From Xanthomonas sp. Leaf148 (GTDB taxonomy: Bacteria > Pseudomonadota > Gammaproteobacteria > Xanthomonadales > Xanthomonadaceae), in contig NZ_LMOP01000011.1 of the NCBI RefSeq assembly GCF_001423585.1, positions 219,289 through 283,288 of the forward strand: a stretch of DNA of 64,000 nt, in the 5' to 3' direction. Positions within the stretch are counted from its first letter, which is position 1, and each line of letters starts with the position of its first letter. This document shows positions 8,718 through 16,509 of this stretch, one piece after another. The notes under the pieces are model-generated. The model saw only the letters and a list, made by a program, of their open reading frames with translations. It was not told where the DNA came from and searched no databases. The position numbers and the translations under genes were made by a program.

Positions 8718-9314
8718 ATGCGGTCATCATCATGCCCGCTTGGGTTCGCTGTGGGAGTTGGCGCTTTTTTCGCCATCTGTTCAGGCGTGCCGTGGCTGCT
8801 GTCGTACCAAAGCGGCCCATTCGCACGAGGTTTCAATCAAGGCATCAGCGCGGTACTCGCGCCCATCGCGTGGTTGGTGTTTGCCTTGTCTTGCCTGCCC
8901 GCTCTTGTTTCGTTTTCCGGCAGCTACCGGCGCCGTGAACTGTTGGACACCCGCAACACGTTAAAGAGCCTGTCCGCTAAGGGTTGGTCCCGGTTCGAAC
9001 GGCTGGTGGCCGAAGTTCCACGTCCCCAGGGCTATGTCGTGGAAGAAATCGGGCTGGCAAGCGCAGAAAGTAGCGGCGACCTAGTCCTGTGTAAAAACGG
9101 CAGCCCCATGGTGGTGCAATCCAATGCGATTAATTCAAATTTTGTTCCTCTACTACCTAAGGTCGCCGTTATTTGCTTAAGTGTCTTAATTATCGTTAAT
9201 TATCCAGCAAAAAATACAAATAGAGTGGCCCTGGCTTTTGACGAATTAATAAGTTGCGTCGCTCTGAAATTTATTTCCTGCCCTGAATTACTCTTAAGGA
9301 GTTATAGGGTATGA
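8718..9314 (+). pseudogene. Membrane-anchored Mrr-like restriction endonuclease, truncated
   Basis: The N-terminal half of a membrane-bound endonuclease of the Mrr/TopoI-Zn-ribbon family. There are two transmembrane segments (PLGFAVGVGAFFAICSGVPW and VLAPIAWLVFALSCLPALV), then the start of the catalytic domain: SAKGWSRFERLVAEVPRPQG...VEEIG...GDLVLCKNG. In intact relatives this runs on to a VQCKQW core. Here identity is lost straight after MVVQS, at about base 9120, and the frame continues through AT-rich DNA to a stop at 9314. The catalytic Q-x-K and the C-terminal Zn ribbon are missing. The frame is open from 8613, but the ATG at 8718 fits the family. The product is probably non-functional. 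Confidence 0.7.
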
Positions 9315-9877
9315 GGTGGTTGAAAGCAGAGCTTTACGTGGCATCGCTATGGCTGTTGTTTGTCCTAGCAATTGTGTTGGCGATCGATATTCCGCTTTGC
9401 ACTGGCGAAGATTGTAATTTCGTTGGCTGGAAAGAAATTATTGGCAATAATAAAATAGCACTTTCTTCTGCATTATTAATGCTATCAGGCATGGTATCCA
9501 TAATTCGTTTCAATCACCTCACAAGACGTGGTGGTGATTTGCCGCGAGAGGTGTTGAAGGCGGAAGATGTTAACTATGAACATCTTACTTTCCTGACGAC
9601 ATACATAATTCCGATAATATCTTTCAATCTAAGTAGCTCGCGCTACGTGGTCTGTGTCGGAATTCTATTGACAATCATTGGGGTGATTTACATCAAAACC
9701 GATAGATTTTATTCAAATCCTACCTTGGCTGTGCTGGGATTTAGGTTGTATAAGCTGAAGTTTGATGGCTCAGATGAAGATTTTGTTGTTATTACTAGGT
9801 CTCGAATTAAAGTGAAGGATTTAGTGTGTTTAAAATTGATTGACGACAGAGTCGCAATTGCCTCAAGGAGCAAGTGA
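9311..9877 (+). CDS. kwaA: Kiwa anti-phage system membrane protein KwaA
   Basis: A 188-residue protein with four predicted transmembrane helices, the expected form of KwaA. Segments I recognise as family-typical include an LYVASLWLLFVLAI start, DIPLC, FVGWKEII, NYEHLTFLTTYIIPIISF and IYIKTDRFYSNPTLAVLGF. In Kiwa, KwaA sits in the inner membrane, senses phage-induced membrane events at attachment, and partners KwaB. The ATG follows an aaggag site with good spacing. Its stop codon overlaps the kwaB start (TGATG), indicating translational coupling. Base composition is distinctly AT-richer than the flanks, consistent with horizontal acquisition. Confidence 0.88.
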   Translation: MRWLKAELYVASLWLLFVLAIVLAIDIPLCTGEDCNFVGWKEIIGNNKIALSSALLMLSGMVSIIRFNHLTRRGGDLPREVLKAEDVNYEHLTFLTTYIIPIISFNLSSSRYVVCVGILLTIIGVIYIKTDRFYSNPTLAVLGFRLYKLKFDGSDEDFVVITRSRIKVKDLVCLKLIDDRVAIASRSK

Positions 9878-10824
9878 TGATCGACGCAATGAAGATTCGT
9901 TCATTCGAGATACTTACCCAAAAAGGAGCTTCTGGAGAAATTTACTTTGTCCTTGACGGAACTTCCGGGTTGCGAGTTAGGCGTATAAATCTACCTCAAA
10001 CCCTCCAGTCGGAAATTTCAGACAAAGTTATTGGTGCGGCTTATTTCAAGCTGGCACAATCCGAGGCTACCTCTCTCCTCGACGTCACTCAAGCAGACGA
10101 CCGGGCTAGTGTCATCTATCGTTATGATATGGAGGATGTCCCGGCAACACTCTCTGCCATGAAAAAAGCAATGCAGGGCGGAGATGGTAATTTTGATTAT
10201 ACCGTGGACTCAATCGGTGAACTTGAGGCGATAGTCATTGTTGTAGGATCCGCTACGAATAAGATGGCTATTTATCAGCATCACTATCCCGTCAATGTGG
10301 TAAGACGAGGAAGTTCATTCAATATTTTTAAGCCTGGAAATGTAAATTCATTTCAAGAGGTGCCGGGTGATATCGTTAAGATTGGGCTCAACGTGCATTT
10401 TGCGCTTATTGAAGAGGAAATCTACGTGCTCGATTTAAAACTCCTCGAGAGAATGTACGGCTTTCGCCACGCAATTGAGAACGTAGCCAGGGAGGCTGTC
10501 CAGCAAATATCAGGCGCTAACTTGATAGATGCGACTGACTTCTTTGAGGAACGCAAAGATGATCTGCCGTTTAAAAGGAAGTTGGCTCAAGCAGCTAGGA
10601 AGCCGCTGGTACTAGGAAGAGTACCCAATGATCAAATAATTGAATTTGTTTCTAATCACAGTTCGTTAGGTAAAAGAATTAAGATCTCAACAGATGGAAC
10701 CAAGTTAATCTTGGCAACAAAATCAGCTCAAAATTCATTTTTGAAATTACTTACGGATAATTTTTTAAGGTCTGAGCTCACGCAGAATCAGTATGAATCA
10801 AGAGCAAAAGATCAGATAGCATAA
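9877..10824 (+). CDS. kwaB: Kiwa anti-phage system effector KwaB (DUF4868)
   Basis: A 315-residue protein matching the DUF4868/KwaB family in length and in its C-terminal signature (LVLGRVPNDQIIEFV, LGKRIKISTDGTKLILATK, FLKLLTDNFLRSELTQNQY, ending SRAKDQI). In Kiwa, KwaB is the cytosolic DNA-binding effector that works with KwaA to block phage DNA replication and late transcription. ATG at 9877 is preferred over GTG at 9874 because the aaggag site at 9865-9870 is then 6 bases away; it overlaps the kwaA stop. No other defence gene adjoins it except the broken Mrr-like gene upstream. Confidence 0.88.
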   Translation: MIDAMKIRSFEILTQKGASGEIYFVLDGTSGLRVRRINLPQTLQSEISDKVIGAAYFKLAQSEATSLLDVTQADDRASVIYRYDMEDVPATLSAMKKAMQGGDGNFDYTVDSIGELEAIVIVVGSATNKMAIYQHHYPVNVVRRGSSFNIFKPGNVNSFQEVPGDIVKIGLNVHFALIEEEIYVLDLKLLERMYGFRHAIENVAREAVQQISGANLIDATDFFEERKDDLPFKRKLAQAARKPLVLGRVPNDQIIEFVSNHSSLGKRIKISTDGTKLILATKSAQNSFLKLLTDNFLRSELTQNQYESRAKDQIA

Positions 10825-10916
10825 CTATACTGCTCATCGAAGTCGGAGCGATAATTATAATTTCATCTATCCAACCCTTAGCTGTAATTCGGAAGTACCC
10901 TCCTATAACGGAGGGT

Positions 10917-11320
10917 CTATAACGGGGTCATTTGGCCTCCGGCAGATCGCTCGCTTTCTCAGACGGCTGGGTGCATGCACTCGACCGCACCAAAGCCATT
11001 GCCAAGCAATGCAGCAGTGAGAATGAGCGGAGCGGGTCATTGTTGTCTTGTATGCAGGTGCGGCAGGCTGATAAAGGACAAGGTGCTCGCCCAGGTACAA
11101 ACCTGGCGATATAACGGGGTCGATATAACGGGGTCAGGTTTAGTTATTGGGTCCCGACAAATCGCTGGCTTTCTCAGACGGCAAGGTGCGCGCGCTCGAC
11201 AGCGCCGAGGTAAGTGCAAAGCAAAGCAGCAGTATGAATAAGCGAAAGCGGGTCATTGTTGTCTTGTATGTAGGTGCGGCGGTCTGATACAGGGCGAGAT
11301 ACTCGCCCAGGTCCAACCGG
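10917..11320. repeat. Two degenerate direct repeats of about 200 bases after Kiwa
   Basis: Two imperfect copies, about 10917-11105 and 11121-11318, share tataacggggtca, the block tcgctggctttctcagacgg (with changes), gagcggagcgggtcattgtt-like sequence, tgtcttgtatgtaggtgcgg, and a ctcgcccaggt end. No intact frame crosses them. They could be a duplicated decayed gene end (see findings) or an intergenic repeat family. Confidence 0.65.
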
Positions 11321-11369
11321 CCAGCCCACCGGTTGCGGGTCTGACACGCTGACGGAGACAGGCACAGCG

Positions 11370-11591
11370 CTAGGGGGCGCTACTCAAATCCTCAAGCACA
11401 TCATCCACCTGCTCGGCCAGGTGCTGCAGGCAATGCGCCCATTGCTGCAGCGGAATGGCCGGCATGCTCATGGCGTCTTCCTCGCGCGTTCGCGGTGTGG
11501 CCAGGGTAGCGAGCAGGCGCAATTGGTCGCGTACGCGCAGCAGGTGGTATTGCGTGCCTTCGGACATCCAGTAGCCGGGTTCGTCGTGCAT
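11370..11591 (-). CDS. XAC0095-like small protein
   Basis: A 73-residue protein of the XAC0095 type, a small family seen mainly in xanthomonads (GYWMSEGTQYHLLRVRDQLR at residues 6-25, then an Ala/Leu-rich helix and an acidic C-terminus VDDVLEDLSS). The frame runs further upstream, but the ATG at 11591 follows a clear aaggag site and begins the conserved block. The function is unknown; it is small and probably cytosolic. An 8-base perfect hairpin (11619-11639) lies just upstream in its leader. Confidence 0.75.
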   Translation of the reverse strand: MHDEPGYWMSEGTQYHLLRVRDQLRLLATLATPRTREEDAMSMPAIPLQQWAHCLQHLAEQVDDVLEDLSSAP

Positions 11592-11755
11592 GGCGCATCT
11601 CCTTGGCCTGGGACGACTCCCGCTGCACAACGCAGCGGGATGCCGGGAGGCTAGAAACCGCACACAGCCGGCGGGCTTATTCCCCTTGCGGGTGTTGTAT
11701 TCGCCGCCCTCCCGGCGCAGAAACGCCGAGCCATGCCAAATCTTTCGATCAGGCA

Positions 11756-11787
11756 TAAAAAACCCACCAGGGTGTCGGAGGTGGGTG
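11756..11787 (-). terminator. Rho-independent terminator
   Basis: Read on the minus strand: a GC-rich stem ACCCACC...GGTGGGT followed directly by a run of T. It lies downstream of the effector gene at 11980-13878 and upstream of the XAC0095-like gene, so it separates the two transcription units. Confidence 0.8.
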
Positions 11788-11979
11788 CCGCTGTGTGTGG
11801 AGTTTCTAGGCTCCGTGTCGGAGTGTGCGGGGGCCGGTTGGCAGGGTCAAGCGTGCTGTCTGGCGAGGTCTCCTCACCTGCCATGATCACTGCTTATCGG
11901 TGCTTACTCGCGCCTGCTCTAGGGTTGCCAGAGATGCCTATGAGCTCAAACATTCGATAGGACGTGGTGACCTGAAGCG

Positions 11980-13878
11980 CTACCGCGTGTGCACGCCTTG
12001 GCTCGGCTCACTTATCCCTCGCGCCAGGTCCTGCTGTTGGGCGAGTGCTCGTTCCTGGGCGATGGTCTGATTGGCGGCCAGCAACTTCTGGTCAGACTGT
12101 TCGACCGGCGTACGGATCGCCTGATCGATGTCCACATGCACGCGCTTGTGCGCAGGGTCATCCAACCGACCCTCCACTGCAAACACGTTGCCCGTCTTGC
12201 CCATCACCACATGGTCCACGCGGCTCAGCGCGTTGTCTGCCAGCGACCGGTCGCCGGCACCCGGGTAAGCGTCGCGGTTGTCCTTGCATACCGCCAACAG
12301 ACTGCGGCTAACGCGCTCGCTCATCTCATCGTAGGGCTTGCCCACCCCTTCATCGATCTTGCGGACGCCATTGCGGATCTGCTCCAGCATGGTGTGGTCG
12401 GGGTGTGCGGGATTGTCTGGGCCACGCGGGCCGGCTGCCGCAGGTGTGCTGGGTACCACGGGCACATAGGTGTGGTCCTGCGACGGACGCACGCTGCCAT
12501 CTTGGGTGTGATCGAAATGGTGCAAGGTGGGCGGCGCGGTGCTGCTGTCGTGATACGGAAACGGCGTCTTGTTTGCGCCTCGGTCCAGGCCTTCGTTCTC
12601 GATAAGGTGTTCCTTCAAGCCCAACGCCGCCATATCGATAGTCACCTTCGGGCGGGCACCTTGATACAGCACGTTCGCCTTGTCTTCGGCCTGCAGGATT
12701 TGCTCCACGGCCCAAGTGCCGTAGTAGTTGGGGTAGTCCGCAGTGGGCTGCAGTTGCCCAGCCTGATTGCGGTGCTCGCCAATACCCACCGGGCGTTGAC
12801 CTGGCTGTGCGTAAAGCTGCGAGGGCCGGTCGAAGTAGTGCTGCCCCATCGCTGCAATATTGCCTGGCGATTGGGAGAGAGTTCCGTCTTGATTGAACGC
12901 GAGCCCAGGTTTTGGTAACGCTTTAGTTGAAATTGACGTCTTATCCTGCTCAATGAAATCAAGATTCCTGTCGAGTTTCGTCGCCAGCATGGCATCCAAG
13001 CTATTTGCAGCTGGGTTGACCTGCTTCTCGCGACTCAACAACGCATTCCAACCAGAAATCTCTGCCTTTGCCTCATCCTCCCTCCCCGCCTGGATATAGG
13101 CCCTGAGTTCATCGGTGTAATCGTGAACAGGTCCTCTTATCTTCGATTGCTTCTCAACTTGTGCTAGAAAAAGTGCGGTCGCCTGCTGCTTGGAAGAATG
13201 GTTGAAACTATGTTGTATCTCATGGCCCAATACGAAAGTCATATCCTGCGGATTGAATCTTCCGGATGGACTTGCAGCTGAGAAGGACTGCAATCCAACG
13301 GGTGGCAAATTCATCAGTTTTCGGTTGCCATCGTATGTTCCACCAGCAGCCACACCTGGGCCGACAAAACCGAATCCCTCAAGATTTGCTCTTTGCGGCT
13401 TTTGCGTGTCCGTTAAATCAATAGTGGTGGCAGCCCTCTTCACCTCATCCGCAAGAGCAGGAGAGCCATTGATAGTCGCTTGCAGATTGTTGACCATGTC
13501 TTGAGTGACGGGCTGCCTGTTCCCCGCTGCATCTGGATAGGTACTGTGTGCAAACGCAACGGACATCTGCTGCACCTGCAACGTAGCTTTCAGGTCTTGG
13601 CTTGCCACCATGCCAGTTGGTTGAAGGCTTGATGCCGGAAGAGTGATGACGCCACTTTGGATATCGTAAGTTCCAGCTAAATTGGGCGGACTACTGCTTG
13701 AAGCCTGTACAGCAAAGCCACGCAGTGCCCCGGCTTGGGCCTGCTTATCCACCTGACTCAACAAGTCGGCATCTGCCTTGAGCGCGTCACGTAGTTGCGC
13801 AGCCTGATCAGGACTTATACCCGGCTGAGCGGAGAACTGGGAGAGCGCGGCTTCGAGCTGAGGGCTGTGACGTGCCAT
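11980..13878 (-). CDS. Type IV secretion antibacterial effector with metallopeptidase motif and XVIPCD
   Basis: A 632-residue putative X-Tfe effector. The N-terminal and central region (1-300) holds a zinc-metallopeptidase motif V-L-G-H-E-I-Q-H at 219-223, with a possible third ligand Glu273 in EAKAEISGWN. From about residue 492 the C-terminus matches the XVIPCD module: HPDHTMLEQIRNGVRKID, LSRVDHVVMGKTGNVFAVEG, HKRVHVDIDQAIRTP, ending in a Gln-rich tail. XVIPCD is the VirD4-recognition domain of effectors delivered into rival bacteria by the Xanthomonas T4SS. The next gene (22 bases downstream of the reading start side, at 13900) is its likely immunity lipoprotein, on the same strand and transcribed first. 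The target in the periplasm is unknown; peptidoglycan peptides or envelope proteins are possible. Confidence 0.85.
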   Translation of the reverse strand: MARHSPQLEAALSQFSAQPGISPDQAAQLRDALKADADLLSQVDKQAQAGALRGFAVQASSSSPPNLAGTYDIQSGVITLPASSLQPTGMVASQDLKATLQVQQMSVAFAHSTYPDAAGNRQPVTQDMVNNLQATINGSPALADEVKRAATTIDLTDTQKPQRANLEGFGFVGPGVAAGGTYDGNRKLMNLPPVGLQSFSAASPSGRFNPQDMTFVLGHEIQHSFNHSSKQQATALFLAQVEKQSKIRGPVHDYTDELRAYIQAGREDEAKAEISGWNALLSREKQVNPAANSLDAMLATKLDRNLDFIEQDKTSISTKALPKPGLAFNQDGTLSQSPGNIAAMGQHYFDRPSQLYAQPGQRPVGIGEHRNQAGQLQPTADYPNYYGTWAVEQILQAEDKANVLYQGARPKVTIDMAALGLKEHLIENEGLDRGANKTPFPYHDSSTAPPTLHHFDHTQDGSVRPSQDHTYVPVVPSTPAAAGPRGPDNPAHPDHTMLEQIRNGVRKIDEGVGKPYDEMSERVSRSLLAVCKDNRDAYPGAGDRSLADNALSRVDHVVMGKTGNVFAVEGRLDDPAHKRVHVDIDQAIRTPVEQSDQKLLAANQTIAQERALAQQQDLARGISEPSQGVHTR

Positions 13879-13899
13879 GAGAGGTTTCTCCTTAGCGTC

Positions 13900-14550
13900 T
13901 TACCGGCCATTCAAGGTGCTGATGGATTTAACGCACACCTGATTTGGAGAACTCTCAGCAGCACTCAGTGGAACGATAGAAACAATGATATCTCCGCCCT
14001 TACCGTCCTTCGCGAACTTTGCATAGCGCCAGTTCTCAAGTTGACCGATCGGCCCGTATGTGGGTGATGCAATAAATCCGGAGCTTTTCAGCACACTGTC
14101 GTAATGCTCAAAATCCAAGTTGCAAATGACTTCAATTTCAGACTTGCGATTTGCGTCGTTCTCGAATGAAAGGCCGACGCCCGGTAACAGTGATTTAGAT
14201 TCAGGAACGTAGTCAAACGCGTACTTCCACCCAGCACCCAGATCTTTACTCCATACAACGGCACCGAGCGCACCAGGTGCGACAGTGACTGGGAAGCCCA
14301 TGACATCTTGAATGCGCTGTGGTGTTATGTCAGCACGTGAATCCAAGCTAGTAATCAGCTTTAAGAACCGCTTGCCGATCTCTTCAGCGCTTAGGTTAAT
14401 TTTGTCTGCCGTGACGGTCTCCGGCGAGGTCATGTCAGCGTGCTCCTTCGGAAACGGCTTCAAGGGTTGGGGGGCTGTATGAGCACAAGCGCATAGTACA
14501 GGCACACTGAGTGCTGTTAGGAAGAGCAGTACGGCTTGAGGGAGGCGCAT
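13900..14550 (-). CDS. Immunity lipoprotein (X-Tfi candidate 1)
   Basis: A 216-residue predicted lipoprotein. The signal peptide ends LCACAH (lipobox at L-C-A-C), giving a periplasmic, lipid-anchored protein. The mature domain has Cys in VICNLDFEHYD and near the end NQVCVKSI, with the conserved blocks SPTYGPIGQLENWRYAKFAKDG and DIIVSIVP. It is 21 bases upstream of the intact effector on the same strand. That is the normal order for T4SS immunity/effector pairs, in which the immunity protein protects the periplasm of the producer and its kin. Two paralogues follow at 14811 and 15862. The immunity role is inferred from context and architecture. Confidence 0.75.
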   Translation of the reverse strand: MRLPQAVLLFLTALSVPVLCACAHTAPQPLKPFPKEHADMTSPETVTADKINLSAEEIGKRFLKLITSLDSRADITPQRIQDVMGFPVTVAPGALGAVVWSKDLGAGWKYAFDYVPESKSLLPGVGLSFENDANRKSEIEVICNLDFEHYDSVLKSSGFIASPTYGPIGQLENWRYAKFAKDGKGGDIIVSIVPLSAAESSPNQVCVKSISTLNGR

Positions 14551-14659
14551 TGGCAGATCCTAACAAATGGGTTGTAGAGCATACAGCGCATCATTAGACG
14601 GGTCGTGATACGCCCAAGGTTTCGTAGACACTCACTACCCTCGTTGCGCTTAGCACTGT

Positions 14660-14791
14660 TCAAACTAAGCTAACAGTTTGGAATCCAACGCTAGCGCATT
14701 GCGGAGCTGTGCTACTTTGTTGCCACTGACGTCTTGCCCAGCAGAGAACTGTGAGAGCGCGGCTTCCAGCTATGGGCTTGGCTCGGCCATG
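14660..14791 (-). pseudogene. Relic of an effector N-terminus
   Basis: Reading down from ATG at 14789-14791 gives MAEPSP, an in-frame stop, then LEAALSQFSAGQDVSG and KVAQLRNALALDSKLLA before another stop. This matches the first 35 or so residues of the effector at 13878 (LEAALSQFSAQPGIS...QLRDALKADADLL). An aggag ribosome site is still present. It lies between immunity genes 1 and 2 and marks a lost effector whose partner immunity gene survives. Confidence 0.75.
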
Positions 14792-14810
14792 TCTGATTCT
14801 CCTGAATGAC

Positions 14811-15464
14811 CTAGCGCCCGTTTAATGCGCCAATCGACTTGACACAAAGTTGCGTGTGTTCGCGGCCATTCAAATTTTGAGGAATTACTGATATGACGAT
14901 ATTCCCCCCGGCGCCATTCTTAGATAGCTTTGTATAGCGCCAATCTTCTAACTGACCAATCGGACCGTACGTGGGCGACGCATCAAAACCCATTGCTCGG
15001 AGTGCTTTGTCGTAATGATTGAAATCCAGCCCGCAAATCGCAGACATGTTTGCCATATCATCCACACTGTTTTGAAATGTCAGATCGACCCCTTCTAACA
15101 AAGAAGGGGATTCAGGCACGTAAGTAAATGCATATCGCCACCCATCTGCCAGATCGACGCTCCAGTATCCCACCGCCAGTTTTCCTGGGTCTGGCTTCTT
15201 AAGCGTGATTCCCATGACTTCCCGAATGCGTTCAGGACTTAGGTCATCACGAGAGTCCAGCCCCTCGATCAGCTTCAAGAACCGATTGCCGATCTCCTCA
15301 ACGCTTAGCGTAATGTTGTCGGCCGTGACGGTCTCCGGCGAGGTCATATCAGCGTGCTCCTTCGCCAGCGGCTTGAGGGGTTGGGATGCTGTATGCGCGC
15401 AAGCGCCCAATGCATGCACAAAAAGTGCGGTTAGGAAGAGCAGGGCGACTCGGGAGAAGCGCAT
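14811..15464 (-). CDS. Immunity lipoprotein (X-Tfi candidate 2), orphaned
   Basis: A 217-residue paralogue of the lipoprotein at 13900. It has the same opening (MRFSRVALLFLTALF..LGACAH, a proper lipobox LGAC), the same SQPLKPLAKEHADMTSPETV segment almost word for word, and the same SPTYGPIGQLEDWRYTKLSKNG block. The central specificity region (residues 85-140) differs, as expected for immunity proteins tuned to different toxins. Its downstream effector is only a relic (14660-14791), so it is an orphan immunity gene that could still protect against attackers. Confidence 0.75.
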   Translation of the reverse strand: MRFSRVALLFLTALFVHALGACAHTASQPLKPLAKEHADMTSPETVTADNITLSVEEIGNRFLKLIEGLDSRDDLSPERIREVMGITLKKPDPGKLAVGYWSVDLADGWRYAFTYVPESPSLLEGVDLTFQNSVDDMANMSAICGLDFNHYDKALRAMGFDASPTYGPIGQLEDWRYTKLSKNGAGGNIVISVIPQNLNGREHTQLCVKSIGALNGR

Positions 15465-15473
15465 CAGCGGATC

Positions 15474-15845
15474 CTAAGAGATGAATTGTTGAGCATAGAA
15501 GGCTGGGTAAGGATTAGCTACCGAGCCGGCATGAAGTCCTCGCAGTTGCAAACTCATGATCCTGTTGCTGCCGCCGTAAGTACCTTCAGCCGCTACACCA
15601 AGCCTTAGGAAGCCAAAGTCCTCAAACTGTGCTCTCCCCTGGCTATACGGGTACGATTGATCGATCTGAGCCGCAGACTTTTTGAGCTCGTTGGCTAAAA
15701 ACGGTGAGGCATTGATGGTTGACCGTCGATTGCCTGTCATATCTTTTGCAAGCGCACCACGCAACTGGGTAACTTGATACTGGCTTACACCAGAACCAGC
15801 AAACTGGGCTAACGCCGCTTCAAGTTGTGGATTCGGAGTCGCCAT
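15474..15845 (-). pseudogene. Truncated effector with internal deletion
   Basis: A 123-residue open frame (from ATG at 15845) that aligns with the intact effector in two pieces. Residues 1-35 (PQLEAALAQFAGSGVSQYQV) match its N-terminus. The rest (TINASPFLANELKKSAAQID, FEDFGFLRLGVAAEGTYGG) match its residues 135-200. About 100 residues are missing between them, and the frame stops just short of where the HExxH motif should be. There is no XVIPCD, so it can be neither secreted nor catalytic by this route. It lies 10 bases before the second immunity gene in transcription order. Confidence 0.75.
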
Positions 15846-15861
15846 CAGCATCCATCCTTGA

Positions 15862-16509
15862 TTAATTCAATGTACCAACTGATTTGACGCAGAGCCTACC
15901 AGGCGAACCAGGTATCTCGTTCTGTGGAACGATCGATATAACAATATCGTTCCCACTCCCATCCTTCGCAAACTTGGAAAGCCGCCAACTTTGCAATTGA
16001 CCTATTTCACCGTATACAGGCGAATCGATGAATCCAGCGGTTATCAGAGAATTCTTGTACTTCTCAAAATCAACGCAATTGCTTTCTAGGCTGGAATAGT
16101 CATCACCTTCGTTAATGAAGGATAGGCTTATTCCCTGCTTCAGAGAGGGGGACTCGGGGATGAGCTCTAATGAGTAGCTCCAGCCACTGCCAACCGCCTG
16201 GCCATATATATATGACTCAAGATTTTCGGAAGGGAAGGAAACTTTTCTTAGAGACACCCCGGTGACTTCGCGTATCCGCTCAACGGTCAGATCTTTTCTG
16301 GATTGCAACCCTTCCAGCAACTTCAAAAACTTTTCAGCGATTTCAACAGCGCTAAGCATAGGATTGACCATTGAGGTCTCAGGCGTCGTCATTGCGCGTG
16401 GCTCTTCTGGAAGTCGCGAGGTTGGATTGGCAGTCGTATGCGCGCATGCACATAGCGAGCATATGCAGAGGACGAAGAATGAGACTAGCGCAACTTTGGT
16501 AGGTCTCAT
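15862..16509 (-). CDS. Immunity lipoprotein (X-Tfi candidate 3)
   Basis: A 215-residue paralogue, more divergent than the other two. The lipobox end is SLCACAH. Blocks shared with the family are MTTPETS, LSAVEIAEKFLKLLEGLQSR, SPVYGEIGQLQSWRLSKFAKDG and LCVKSVGTLN. The start at 16509 (MRPTKV) aligns with the paralogues; an upstream ATG at 16524 is also possible. It is followed by the truncated effector at 15474-15845, so it too is orphaned. The codon and base composition is AT-richer than the chromosome average. Confidence 0.72.
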   Translation of the reverse strand: MRPTKVALVSFFVLCICSLCACAHTTANPTSRLPEEPRAMTTPETSMVNPMLSAVEIAEKFLKLLEGLQSRKDLTVERIREVTGVSLRKVSFPSENLESYIYGQAVGSGWSYSLELIPESPSLKQGISLSFINEGDDYSSLESNCVDFEKYKNSLITAGFIDSPVYGEIGQLQSWRLSKFAKDGSGNDIVISIVPQNEIPGSPGRLCVKSVGTLN

